Source: Piscinibacter gummiphilus (lineage in GTDB: Bacteria > Pseudomonadota > Gammaproteobacteria > Burkholderiales > Burkholderiaceae_C). From it: DNA of 64,000 nucleotides. Positions 56,793 through 64,000 of the stretch are shown here, piece by piece. The notes under the pieces are model-generated. The model made no database searches. It was not told where the DNA came from and was given only the letters and a program-made list of their open reading frames with translations. The first letter of the stretch is position 1, and each line of letters begins with the position of its first letter. The stretch is taken from NCBI RefSeq assembly GCF_032681285.1, contig NZ_CP136336.1:4699001-4763000 (forward strand), written 5' to 3'. A program made the position numbers and the translations under genes.

Positions 56793-57863
56793 TCAAAACA
56801 CGTGCGACAGGCCCGCCTGGAACTGGATCTCGCTGGTGCCCGGGTACGACGGCGTGTTGACCGTGAGCGTGCCACCGTTGCGGTTGATCATCCGCGCCCA
56901 GGCGCCGTACAGCATGGTGCGCTTCGACAGCGGATATGTATAGCCCGTGGCCAGCATGCGTGCGTCGCGATTGAGCGCACGCTTGTCGTCGAGCGAAACC
57001 ACGCTGGCCATCAGGCTGCCGCCGAAGAGCGGCGCGCTCGCACCGAGCAACCAGCTCGACCCTTCCGCGCCGGCCACCGGGGTGGGCGCGGCCTGAACGG
57101 TCGGGTTCATTTCGTCCATCACCGCATAGTTGCCGAAGAGCTTGACCACCCCGAAGTCGTAGCTCGCACCGACGATGGAGAACTTGGCGGTCACGTTCGA
57201 CTGGAAGTTGCCCGAGGCGGGCGGCACCTCGTCGGCACTGCCTTGCCGCGCATGCGCTGCGCCGATCCACAGCGGGCCGCGCTGGTACTTCACCGCCAGG
57301 TTGACCTGCCGCCCCGCGGCGCTCGAGCCGTTGCGCTCGCCGAGGGCCAGCAGGCCCTGCACCGTGACACCGCCGAAGTTCGGCGAGCTGAGCTGCAGGC
57401 TGTTGTCGACGCGCGGGTTGGCGTGCTCCACGTTGCCGGAGTTGCCGACGAGGTTGTTGCCGAAGGGGTCGGAGGTGGAGAGCACGTCGAAGTACGGCGT
57501 GTACTGGCGGCCGAGCGTCAGGCGCCCGGCCGGGCTGTCGAGGCCCACGTAGACCTGGCGGCCGAAGATGCGGCCACCCTGGCCGATGACGCCGGTGTCG
57601 GCCTGCAGGCCGCTTTCCATCACGAAGACGGCCCTCAACCCACCGCCGAGGTCTTCGCCCCCGCGCAAGCCCCAGCGGCTGCCGTTGCTGCCGCCGCTGT
57701 CGGCGTACCAGCGGTGGCCGCCCACGACGGTGCCGCCGGAGATGAGGCGTGTCTGGTAGGCGATGGCCATGTCCATGCGGCCGTAGAGCGTCACGCCGGG
57801 GGCGGTTTGTGCGTGCACGCCGCCAGCGGCCAGCGCGCAGGCGAGCGCGATCTTGGTTTTCAT
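56793..57863 (-). CDS. Gram-negative trimeric porin
   Basis: A 356-aa outer-membrane porin. Signal peptide MKTKIALACALAAGGVHAQ; mature start GVTLYGRMDMAIAYQ; SRWGLRGGEDLGGGLRAVFVMESG and GRQVYVGLDSPAGRLTLGRQYTPYFD-type blocks are standard for OmpC-like porins of Burkholderiales; the C-terminal Phe (SHVF) is the BAM signal. It lies 28 nt after the OmpA-domain gene and probably admits small hydrophilic or anionic substrates. Confidence 0.93.
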   Translation of the reverse strand: MKTKIALACALAAGGVHAQTAPGVTLYGRMDMAIAYQTRLISGGTVVGGHRWYADSGGSNGSRWGLRGGEDLGGGLRAVFVMESGLQADTGVIGQGGRIFGRQVYVGLDSPAGRLTLGRQYTPYFDVLSTSDPFGNNLVGNSGNVEHANPRVDNSLQLSSPNFGGVTVQGLLALGERNGSSAAGRQVNLAVKYQRGPLWIGAAHARQGSADEVPPASGNFQSNVTAKFSIVGASYDFGVVKLFGNYAVMDEMNPTVQAAPTPVAGAEGSSWLLGASAPLFGGSLMASVVSLDDKRALNRDARMLATGYTYPLSKRTMLYGAWARMINRNGGTLTVNTPSYPGTSEIQFQAGLSHVF

Positions 57864-57891
57864 AAGAGGTCTCCTCAGGTGTTGTTGGAAT

Positions 57892-58659
57892 TCAGGGCCG
57901 CACGGTCACCGTGACACGCCGCTTCGAGGGCTCGTGCATGGGCGCCTCGTGGGCGAGCGGCGCGGGGTTGCCTTGCCACTTCACCTGCAGCGTGTCGGCG
58001 CGCACCCCCATGCGGCGCAGCGCTTCGGCGGTCATCTCGGCGCGTGCCTTCGCGAGCGCGAGCGTTTCCTTGTAGACGCGGCCCGAGGCCTCGACACCCT
58101 GGGTGTCGGCGTACCCCGTGACGATCACGCGCTTCGCCTTGCTCGCCTGCGCCAGCAGCGTCGCGTTCTCGATCGTCAGTTCGACGCTCTGGTAGACGAG
58201 GAAGTCGCTGTCGTAGTCGAAGATGAGGTGGAACTGCTTCTCTTCGAACGGCGGCTGCGGCAGCTTGCGCGGCACCGAGAGCGGCGCGATCACGAGCGGC
58301 GGCAACACGCTCGGCTTGCTGGGCCACCCTTCGGCCGGGATGATCACCTCGGGGCACGGCTCCTGCAGCACCGAGATGCGCACGGGTTGCAGCACGACAC
58401 CGCCGCAGATGTCTTTCTCGTTCGAAGGCACACCCTCGACCAGCATCAAGCGGCCGGCAAGCGGCTTGTCGGGGCTGTTGCTCACGTCGAAGCGTTCGCT
58501 CGTCTCGACCTGCGTGCCGAGCCAGCAGCCCGACTTGCGGCCGGCATCGGTGTCGCGATAGATCGGGCAGGTGACGAAGCGGCGGAAGTCCGACTGCGCG
58601 GTGGCCGCATCGGCCACGAGCAGCGCCGCGACGAAGAAGAGGAAGGTATTCGTCTTCAT
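57892..58659 (-). CDS. OmpA-C-domain periplasmic/outer-membrane protein
   Basis: A 255-aa protein with a signal peptide ending ATAQ. The C-terminal OmpA/MotB-like peptidoglycan-binding domain includes FHLIFDYDSDFLVYQ, VIVTGYADTQG, ARAEMTAEALRRMGV and SKRRVTVTV. The N-terminal half is unassigned and has five cysteines that may form disulphides. The ATG overlaps the cytochrome stop by one base, so both proteins are made together; it may anchor or organise the cytochrome. Confidence 0.82.
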   Translation of the reverse strand: MKTNTFLFFVAALLVADAATAQSDFRRFVTCPIYRDTDAGRKSGCWLGTQVETSERFDVSNSPDKPLAGRLMLVEGVPSNEKDICGGVVLQPVRISVLQEPCPEVIIPAEGWPSKPSVLPPLVIAPLSVPRKLPQPPFEEKQFHLIFDYDSDFLVYQSVELTIENATLLAQASKAKRVIVTGYADTQGVEASGRVYKETLALAKARAEMTAEALRRMGVRADTLQVKWQGNPAPLAHEAPMHEPSKRRVTVTVRP

Positions 58660-60173
58660 CACAGCACACTCATCAGGTTGGTGAGATCGTCGATCTCCTG
58701 CTCGGAGAGGCGGATCTGGTAGCGCCGGTTGTAGATCTCGACGATCTCGCGCAGGGTCTTCGCCGAGCCGTTGGCGAAATACGGCGCACGCGCCGCGAGG
58801 CCGCGCATCGATTGCATCGTGATCTTCCCGATGTCCTCGCAGCGGCCGGTGGTGAGCGCGTAGCCCGGGTCCTGCGTGTAGACCACACGCCCGAGGAAGG
58901 GGTGCGGCTTGACGTTGGCGTTGCAGGTCAGCTTGAAGAGCGGCAGCTCGGGCGAGGGCTTCGCCCACGGTTCGTTCGTCGTGCCGAGGTCCACCTGGCC
59001 GGGTGCGACGTCGATGCCGACGTTGACCATGTTGTGGCACATCGCGCAGGAGTTGAGCACGGGGCTTCCGAAGCCCATCGAGTTGATGCCGGTCGAGCCC
59101 GAGATCAGGAACATGCGCTTGACGAAAAGCTCGGCCCCGCGCGCCACCGACTCGCGGAACTTCTGCTGCTCGGCATTCGCGGCAGGCGCCGAGGTCTTCC
59201 ACGGCAGGAACTCCTTCCAGATCGGGTTGCGCTGCGCGTTCTGCAGCACGCCGGCGCGCGACTTCTCGAGCACCTCGGGCCCCCCCATCGCGCCGCCGTC
59301 GGTGAGCGGCCCGCCCCACTTGTCGTGGCTCTGCGCCGAGAACACCTGCTGCTCGAAGTCGAGGATCTGCTTCACCTGCTCGGGCGTCGGGTTGCCGTTC
59401 ATCTGCAGGTGGCTGCGCACCGCATCCTGCAGTTGAAGCGGCAGCGTGAGCGCGCGGGCGTCCGACAGCAGGTTGCCGCTCATGTACTCGCCCGTGAGCG
59501 GATCTCGCTTGAGCGGCAGGCCATTCTTCGGGTCGAAGGGGAAGCCCACCGCGAGCATGTACTTGAGGTTGGCCACCGGCCGCGGGCGCCGGTAGACCGA
59601 GACCGTCGGGTTGTCACTCTTCAGGCCGTGCTGTGCATGCAGGTTGCAGCCGGTCGGGTCGCGCACGACCTCGAGCGAGAACTCGGCCTTGATCGGCTTG
59701 CCGTCATCGCCGCGCGGCGGCCACGGGCGGGCGATGCGAAAGAGCCCGCGACTGAGCAGCAACGAGTGCGACGCCTCCTGGCCTTGCGGCAGGTGCGGGC
59801 AATTGGCGCCATCGACGGGGGCGAAGAGCGGGTCCTGGCCTTTCGTCGCGTTCCATCGTTCTCGGATGGTGGCCACCGACAGGCCCATCGCATCGGCCGG
59901 CTGGTGGCAAGTGGCGCACGCGCGGCCGTTCCCGCCCAGCGGCGTGAAGAAGGCGTGGCCCTTGGTGTCGATCGGCCCCTTCGCATTGAGCGTCGTGGCC
60001 GCACCGGCGTCGTTCGGGTAGCGCAGTTCCTTCGCCAGCTGCCGCCCTTCGTTGACCGGGAACCAGCGTTCGCCGCCTGCGTAGTCCACGGCCTGCGCCG
60101 CGGCCGCCGTGCACAGCAGCAGGCCGCCGGCGGCGGACCACCATCGTGTGAGTCCCATGATCCTCGTCTCCAT
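58659..60173 (-). CDS. Exported di-haem cytochrome c (CcP/MauG-like)
   Basis: A 504-aa protein with a signal peptide ending AAAQA and two haem c motifs: CATCH (86-90) and CAMCH (376-380). The second is followed by LGTTNEPW and a C-terminal ARAPYFANGSAKTLREIVEIYNRR segment, typical of cytochrome-c peroxidase family proteins, though it is longer than classical CcpA (about 330 aa). It is probably periplasmic. The start is 2 nt after the CoA-transferase stop. Function could be peroxide reduction, oxidation of an organic substrate or electron supply. Confidence 0.85.
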   Translation of the reverse strand: METRIMGLTRWWSAAGGLLLCTAAAAQAVDYAGGERWFPVNEGRQLAKELRYPNDAGAATTLNAKGPIDTKGHAFFTPLGGNGRACATCHQPADAMGLSVATIRERWNATKGQDPLFAPVDGANCPHLPQGQEASHSLLLSRGLFRIARPWPPRGDDGKPIKAEFSLEVVRDPTGCNLHAQHGLKSDNPTVSVYRRPRPVANLKYMLAVGFPFDPKNGLPLKRDPLTGEYMSGNLLSDARALTLPLQLQDAVRSHLQMNGNPTPEQVKQILDFEQQVFSAQSHDKWGGPLTDGGAMGGPEVLEKSRAGVLQNAQRNPIWKEFLPWKTSAPAANAEQQKFRESVARGAELFVKRMFLISGSTGINSMGFGSPVLNSCAMCHNMVNVGIDVAPGQVDLGTTNEPWAKPSPELPLFKLTCNANVKPHPFLGRVVYTQDPGYALTTGRCEDIGKITMQSMRGLAARAPYFANGSAKTLREIVEIYNRRYQIRLSEQEIDDLTNLMSVL

Positions 60174-60175
60174 CG

Positions 60176-61411
60176 TCAGATCACTCCCTGATCCCGCAAG
60201 GCCTGGAGCTTCTCGGCCGAATAGCCGAGCAGCTGGCCGTAGACCGCGTTGTTGTGTTCGCCGAGCCCGGGCGGCGGTGCGTCGAAGCCGACTTGCGACG
60301 CCGACATGCGGATCGGCAAGCCGCCGGCATGCACCTCGCCCACGTCGCCGTGCACCGGGTGCGCGAGCCTCACCGTCTCGCCACGGCGCAGCAGGCGCGG
60401 ATCGCGCATCGCCTCGGCGGGGTTGCGCACCGGCGCGGCCGGCACGCCCTGCGCTTCGAGCGCCCGCACCACGTCATCGGTGGCGTTGCGTGTGGTCCAC
60501 GCTTCGATGAGCGCATAGAGCTCAGGCGAATTGGCGACACGCTGGTCGCGGCTCGCAAAGCGGGTGTCGGTGATGAGATCGCCCTGCCCCATCGCCGCAA
60601 AGAGCCCCGCGGTGAACGCGTCGGTGGGCGCGCAGATCGACACATGGCCGTCGGCACAGGCAAATACGCCAAAGGCACCCAGCCGCGGCACCGCGTTGCC
60701 GGTGCGCGCCGCCTGCCCGGTGCGTTGCATGGCGTCGAAAGGCTCGCAGGCCACGAGCGCACTGAGCGCGCCCAGCAGCGACACGTCGACCTGCTGGCCA
60801 CGGCCCGTCGCACGCGCCTGCATCAGCGCGGCCAGCGTGCCGATGGTGGCGAAGAGCGGCGCCGCCAGGTCGCCGAACGGCACGCCCACGCGCACCGGCG
60901 GATCGCCCGGGTGGCCCGAGGTGAGCATCAGCCCGCTCAAGGCCTGCACGATGGTGTCCATCGCCTTGTTCTGCGAGGAGCCCTGCGCATCGGCACCGAA
61001 GCCGCTGATGCTGGTGTAGACGAGGCGCGGGTTGAGCGCGCTGGCCTGCGCGTAGCCGATACCGATGCGGTCGGCGGTGCCGGCGCTGAAGTTCTCGACG
61101 ATGGCATCGGCCTTCTGCACGAGGTCGGCGAACACCGCTCCGGCTGCGGGGTGCTTGAGGTCGAGCGTCACCGCCCACTTGTTGCGGCCCCGCTCAAGCA
61201 TGGCGAGCGAGACATCGTCATCGCGGTCACGCACGGCCTTCAGGCCATCGGCCCCGAGGTAGGGCGAGTTGCCGCGCGCGGTGTCGGGCGAGCGTGGGTT
61301 CTCGATCTTGATGACACGTGCGCCGAGCCCTGCGAGCAGCAAGGTGCAATACGGGCCGGCCAGCGCGGTCGTGAAGTCGAGAATGGTGACGCCTTCGAGG
61401 GGAGTGTTCAT
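60176..61411 (-). CDS. CaiB/BaiF class III CoA-transferase (FldA/HadA position)
   Basis: A 411-aa CoA-transferase. FTTALAGPYCTLLLAGLGARVIKIE and VTLDLKHPAAG are family signatures; the catalytic Asp181 is in VPFGDLAAPLF; GRGQQVDVSLL follows. Its ATG overlaps the preceding dehydratase-subunit stop by 4 nt (ATGA). In amino-acid fermenters the order CoA-transferase plus two dehydratase subunits is FldABC/HadABC, where the transferase makes the (R)-2-hydroxyacyl-CoA. That role is inferred here. Confidence 0.92.
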   Translation of the reverse strand: MNTPLEGVTILDFTTALAGPYCTLLLAGLGARVIKIENPRSPDTARGNSPYLGADGLKAVRDRDDDVSLAMLERGRNKWAVTLDLKHPAAGAVFADLVQKADAIVENFSAGTADRIGIGYAQASALNPRLVYTSISGFGADAQGSSQNKAMDTIVQALSGLMLTSGHPGDPPVRVGVPFGDLAAPLFATIGTLAALMQARATGRGQQVDVSLLGALSALVACEPFDAMQRTGQAARTGNAVPRLGAFGVFACADGHVSICAPTDAFTAGLFAAMGQGDLITDTRFASRDQRVANSPELYALIEAWTTRNATDDVVRALEAQGVPAAPVRNPAEAMRDPRLLRRGETVRLAHPVHGDVGEVHAGGLPIRMSASQVGFDAPPPGLGEHNNAVYGQLLGYSAEKLQALRDQGVI

Positions 61412-62673
61412 GCGAGTCGCTCCTCGAGGAACCGCACCATCGCCTGGTGCTCGCGCGCATCGTCCCAGCCACGCGAGTCGACCATGTCGGCTTCGAGCAG
61501 ATGCGTCGGGATGCCCGCCGCTTCGAGCGCCCGCTGGATGAAGAGGGTGCCGGCGGCAGAGGGCCGGCTGCCCTTGGGCATCAGGAGCACCGCGCCGTCG
61601 ATGCGGTTGCGCTTCGCCTCCTCGACGACCCACTCCGGCGCATACGGCGGGTTGTGCAGCACCTCGTTCATCGTGACCACGCGGCTCGCGAGTGCGCGCA
61701 TGGGGTCATCGAGCCCGTAGCGGATGTACCAGTCGGGCCCGAAGGGCAGGTACATCGACCACACGAAGACCGCGCCGTGCGATTGTTCGAAGTTCGTATA
61801 GAACGCGGTGTTGTGCCATAGGCCCGCGCCGATCCACATGAGGCGGCGGCGCTCGCCCTCGTACACCGCCACGCCATCGGCCACCCGCTGCTTGACCTCG
61901 TCGCGGAAGCGCTGCGCGTGCTGCAGCGCCCACGCGCTGCCGCGGTGCCACTGCGCGGCCATGGTGTTCGTCATCTGCTCGTTGATGCGCACCGGGCATT
62001 TCGGCGCCTGGGCGATGAGCTGGCGCACCTCGTCGAAACATTCCTCCTGCGCGTTCACGCGTTCGAGGAAGGCGCGGAACTCGTCCTCGTCGAAGGTCTT
62101 GCCGGTGATGGCCTCCAGGCGGTGCGCGAGCTGCCAGAGCTGCTCGGTCATCAGGTCGAGGCGGTGCGGCTCCGAGAGCTCGTCCCAGCGCTCGCGCGAG
62201 AGCTCCCACCAGCGTGGCGGCAGCACCGCGCTGCCCGGCGCCTCGAGCGTCACGAGCTCGGCATCGAAGGCCCGCGCCCATTCCTCGAACACGCGCGACA
62301 TGCAATCGCAGGTAAGGCGTGCGCACAGCAGCGCGGGCTTGGGCAGGCCGCCCCAGGGCGCACGCTCGCCCAGGTCGACGAGCGTCGTGGCCAGGCCTAC
62401 GCTGCAGTAGCGGCACAGGCTTTCGTCGTAACCGAGGGCGTTGAGCCCGTCGAGGTATTCGTGCGACAGCCGCTTGGCCGCCACCACCGCCGACCACCAC
62501 TGGTTGGTGACCACCGGCACGCCCATCACGTGAAAGAGGTCGTGCGGCGCGTCGGCATTGATGATGGCGTAGGGCAAGCGCCGCTCGAACACGTCGCGCC
62601 GCAGTTCGGCGAACCAGGTCTTCTGTCGCTCGGAGGCGGCGGCGGTGCAGCTCAGTTGTTTGTCGTGGGACAT
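61408..62673 (-). CDS. 2-hydroxyacyl-CoA dehydratase-family subunit (longer)
   Basis: A 421-aa protein of the HgdB/BcrB/FldB family. GVPVVTNQWWSAVVAAKR, GLPKPALLCARLTCDCMSRVFEEWA (here 109-133), RLMWIGAGLWHN and THLLEADMVDSRGWDD follow the family order. Of the three cysteines usually holding the [4Fe-4S] cluster, Cys90 and Cys122 (or Cys124) are present, but the third position appears to be Ser369 (PKGSRPS). The start overlaps the other subunit's stop (TGATG). Function as a true dehydratase is uncertain. Confidence 0.8.
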   Translation of the reverse strand: MSHDKQLSCTAAASERQKTWFAELRRDVFERRLPYAIINADAPHDLFHVMGVPVVTNQWWSAVVAAKRLSHEYLDGLNALGYDESLCRYCSVGLATTLVDLGERAPWGGLPKPALLCARLTCDCMSRVFEEWARAFDAELVTLEAPGSAVLPPRWWELSRERWDELSEPHRLDLMTEQLWQLAHRLEAITGKTFDEDEFRAFLERVNAQEECFDEVRQLIAQAPKCPVRINEQMTNTMAAQWHRGSAWALQHAQRFRDEVKQRVADGVAVYEGERRRLMWIGAGLWHNTAFYTNFEQSHGAVFVWSMYLPFGPDWYIRYGLDDPMRALASRVVTMNEVLHNPPYAPEWVVEEAKRNRIDGAVLLMPKGSRPSAAGTLFIQRALEAAGIPTHLLEADMVDSRGWDDAREHQAMVRFLEERLA

Positions 62674-63803
62674 CAGGGGGTTCGCAAGGCGAGCGACTGC
62701 ACGAAGTCGCGCAGTTGCCGGGCATCGGGCTGCGCCGTGCGCAGCACGAGGAAAGGAAGGCCGCGCCGTTCGAGCTCGGCGCGGTGCGAGGGGAAATCCC
62801 AGCCGTGCACGTCGTCGGGCGCGGGCAGGTGGAAGAGCACGGCGTCGATCGAGATCTCGTCGAGCGCACGCAGGAACCAGGCTTCGCGTGCCGGGCGCGG
62901 GTGGAGGCGCGGGCACGGCACCTCGGTCTGGTAGTGCTGCGCCAGCGCATGCAAGGCGTCGCCGTCCTCGGCCACGAGCGACCCCGCGCTGCGCGTGCCC
63001 CAGGGGTCGTCTTCGGCCACGATCACGGCGCCCGCCGCATCGACCGCGCGGTGCAGCGCCGCGTGGTCGAGCGGCACGCCCTTGACCAGGAGGCGCGGGC
63101 CGGCGGGCGGTCGATGGCCCGGGTAGAGGCGCAGCGCCGCCGGCAGCAGCTCGGCGTAGCGCTGCGGCGCCATGAAGCGAGCCGCGCCGTTGAGCACCTG
63201 CGCCATCTCGCCGCGCCATTCGCAGGGCAAGGCCTGGCGCATGTGCTGCAGGCCCTGCTGCGCGCGGCGCACTGCGTTCACGCTGCGGATGGCCGCCTGC
63301 AGGCGCGCCTCGCCGAGCGGCTGGCCGGTGAGGCGGGCGAGCGCCTCGGCCAGCGCCTGCGTGCGGGCCAGGCCGTAGCGGCGCTGCGCCTCGCCCTGCG
63401 TGTGCGGCAGGTCGTAGAGCAGCAGCGTGGGCATCTGCGGTGCGCGGCCCAGCCGCACCAGCTCGTGCAGCGAGAGGTAGAGCTTGTGATGCGGCTCGGT
63501 GGACCGCGGGATGACGAGCGCGCGCAGGAACGCGAGCTCGCCGCGCAAGGCCTGCTCGCAGATAGCGCGCACGTCGGGGTCGTAGAAGGTCTCGAGCCAT
63601 TCGTCGGCCAGCGGCGTGGGGCCCTCGCGGCCCGTCACCTGCACCGGCATCGCCCCCGCGGCCACGACCAGCTCCACCGGCACGGTGTGGCCCACCACCC
63701 CGATGACCGGGCAGCCGGACGCAGCCGCGGCGCGCGCCGCGCCCAGCCGGTCGGCATAGGCCGCGGCGAGCGCGAGCCAGGCGTCATGAGGTGTGAGGTT
63801 CAT
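62673..63803 (-). CDS. 2-hydroxyacyl-CoA dehydratase-family subunit (shorter)
   Basis: A 376-aa family member. [26 protein letters not shown] is the conserved N-terminal core, [16 protein letters not shown] holds Cys82, and [14 protein letters not shown] with EDDPWGTRS are later family blocks. Only Cys82 of the three expected cluster ligands is seen; the second region reads PRSTEPHH and the third HLPAPDD, both without Cys. It overlaps the amino-acid ABC ATPase gene by 4 nt. It may be a cluster-free subunit or bind a cofactor differently. No activator ATPase gene is in the window. Confidence 0.78.
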   Translation of the reverse strand: MNLTPHDAWLALAAAYADRLGAARAAAASGCPVIGVVGHTVPVELVVAAGAMPVQVTGREGPTPLADEWLETFYDPDVRAICEQALRGELAFLRALVIPRSTEPHHKLYLSLHELVRLGRAPQMPTLLLYDLPHTQGEAQRRYGLARTQALAEALARLTGQPLGEARLQAAIRSVNAVRRAQQGLQHMRQALPCEWRGEMAQVLNGAARFMAPQRYAELLPAALRLYPGHRPPAGPRLLVKGVPLDHAALHRAVDAAGAVIVAEDDPWGTRSAGSLVAEDGDALHALAQHYQTEVPCPRLHPRPAREAWFLRALDEISIDAVLFHLPAPDDVHGWDFPSHRAELERRGLPFLVLRTAQPDARQLRDFVQSLALRTP

Positions 63804-64000
63804 GCGGCGAGGGGCTTGGCGAGCGAGTGGTGGAGGAAGGCCTGGAGGCGCTCCGTGCTCGGCGCACCGAACACCTGGCGGGCCGCGCCCTGCTCGACGA
63901 TGCACCCGCGCTCCATGAACACCACGCGGTGCGCGGCTTCGCGGGCAAAGGCCATCTCGTGCGTGACGACGACCATCGTCATGCCCTGCTTCGCCAGGTC
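63800..64000 (-). CDS. Polar amino-acid ABC transporter ATPase (5' part outside window)
   Basis: The last 66 codons of a GlnQ/ArtP-type ATPase: [20 protein letters not shown] holds the H-loop His, followed by [22 protein letters not shown] and the C-terminus STERLQAFL. Walker motifs are beyond the window end. It overlaps the dehydratase subunit start (ATGA), so amino-acid uptake is coupled to the CoA genes. Confidence 0.9.
   Translation of the reverse strand, partial: DLAKQGMTMVVVTHEMAFAREAAHRVVFMERGCIVEQGAARQVFGAPSTERLQAFLHHSLAKPLAA

Overview
The window is about 64 kb of high-GC DNA with almost no non-coding space, and nearly every gene concerns CoA-thioester catabolism or solute uptake. 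Gene content points to a betaproteobacterium of the order Burkholderiales, probably from the Rubrivivax-Leptothrix-Rhizobacter side. The signs are an orphan Bug-type (TctC) binding protein, a gram-negative trimeric porin of the burkholderial type, many LivK-type and Dpp-type binding proteins, and TonB and OmpA outer-membrane proteins. The genus is inference. I see no tRNA, rRNA, CRISPR array, insertion sequence or phage gene.

Layout. (1) 1-4.5 kb, minus strand: a truncated LivK-type binding protein behind a good sigma-54 promoter, a TonB receptor and a sigma-54 activator with a palindrome at its start. (2) 4.5-17.5 kb: a dicarboxylate/fatty-acyl beta-oxidation locus resembling the pim operon of Rhodopseudomonas palustris. 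Leftward genes are a two-subunit acyl-CoA dehydrogenase (ACAD), a 601-aa ACAD and a thioesterase. Rightward genes are a fused hydratase/3-hydroxyacyl-CoA dehydrogenase, thiolase, SDR, an ACAD10/11-type kinase, a CoA ligase and a Bug binding protein. The divergent 340-bp promoter region carries a perfect 17-bp palindrome. (3) 17.6-19.3 kb: etfBA, the electron acceptor for the ACADs. (4) 19.4-26.4 kb: class II aldolase, D-2-hydroxyacid dehydrogenase, EstB-like serine hydrolase, LivK-type binding protein, cyclase and CoA ligase. (5) 26.4-34.3 kb: a flavin-oxidase remnant, then carboxylesterase, CoA-transferase, two crotonases lacking the usual glutamates, a frameshifted acyltransferase, TetR, GNAT and an alpha/beta hydrolase. 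(6) 34.3-40.2 kb: a second split-ACAD operon (SDR, large ACAD, small ACAD, ligase) divergent from an MFE-2-type SDR. (7) 40.4-46.8 kb: an unknown lipoprotein, an orphan hybrid histidine kinase, an ACAD11-type dehydrogenase and an alpha/beta hydrolase. (8) 47.1-56.3 kb: a complete dipeptide-type ABC transporter with two tandem binding proteins, a tandem-TetR regulator and a small membrane protein. (9) 56.3-64 kb, minus strand: a close-packed operon of an amino-acid ABC ATPase (cut by the window end), two 2-hydroxyacyl-CoA dehydratase-family subunits, a class III CoA-transferase, a di-haem cytochrome c, an OmpA-domain protein, a porin and a small exported protein.

The genes form a chain: import (TonB, porin, ABC, Bug), hydrolysis of esters or lactones, CoA activation by ligases or transferases, dehydrogenation by ACADs feeding Etf, hydration, oxidation and thiolysis. 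The most unusual part is region 9. It has the FldABC/HadABC gene order of anaerobic amino-acid reducers, but most of the expected iron-sulfur cysteines appear to be missing and it is joined to an exported cytochrome c.
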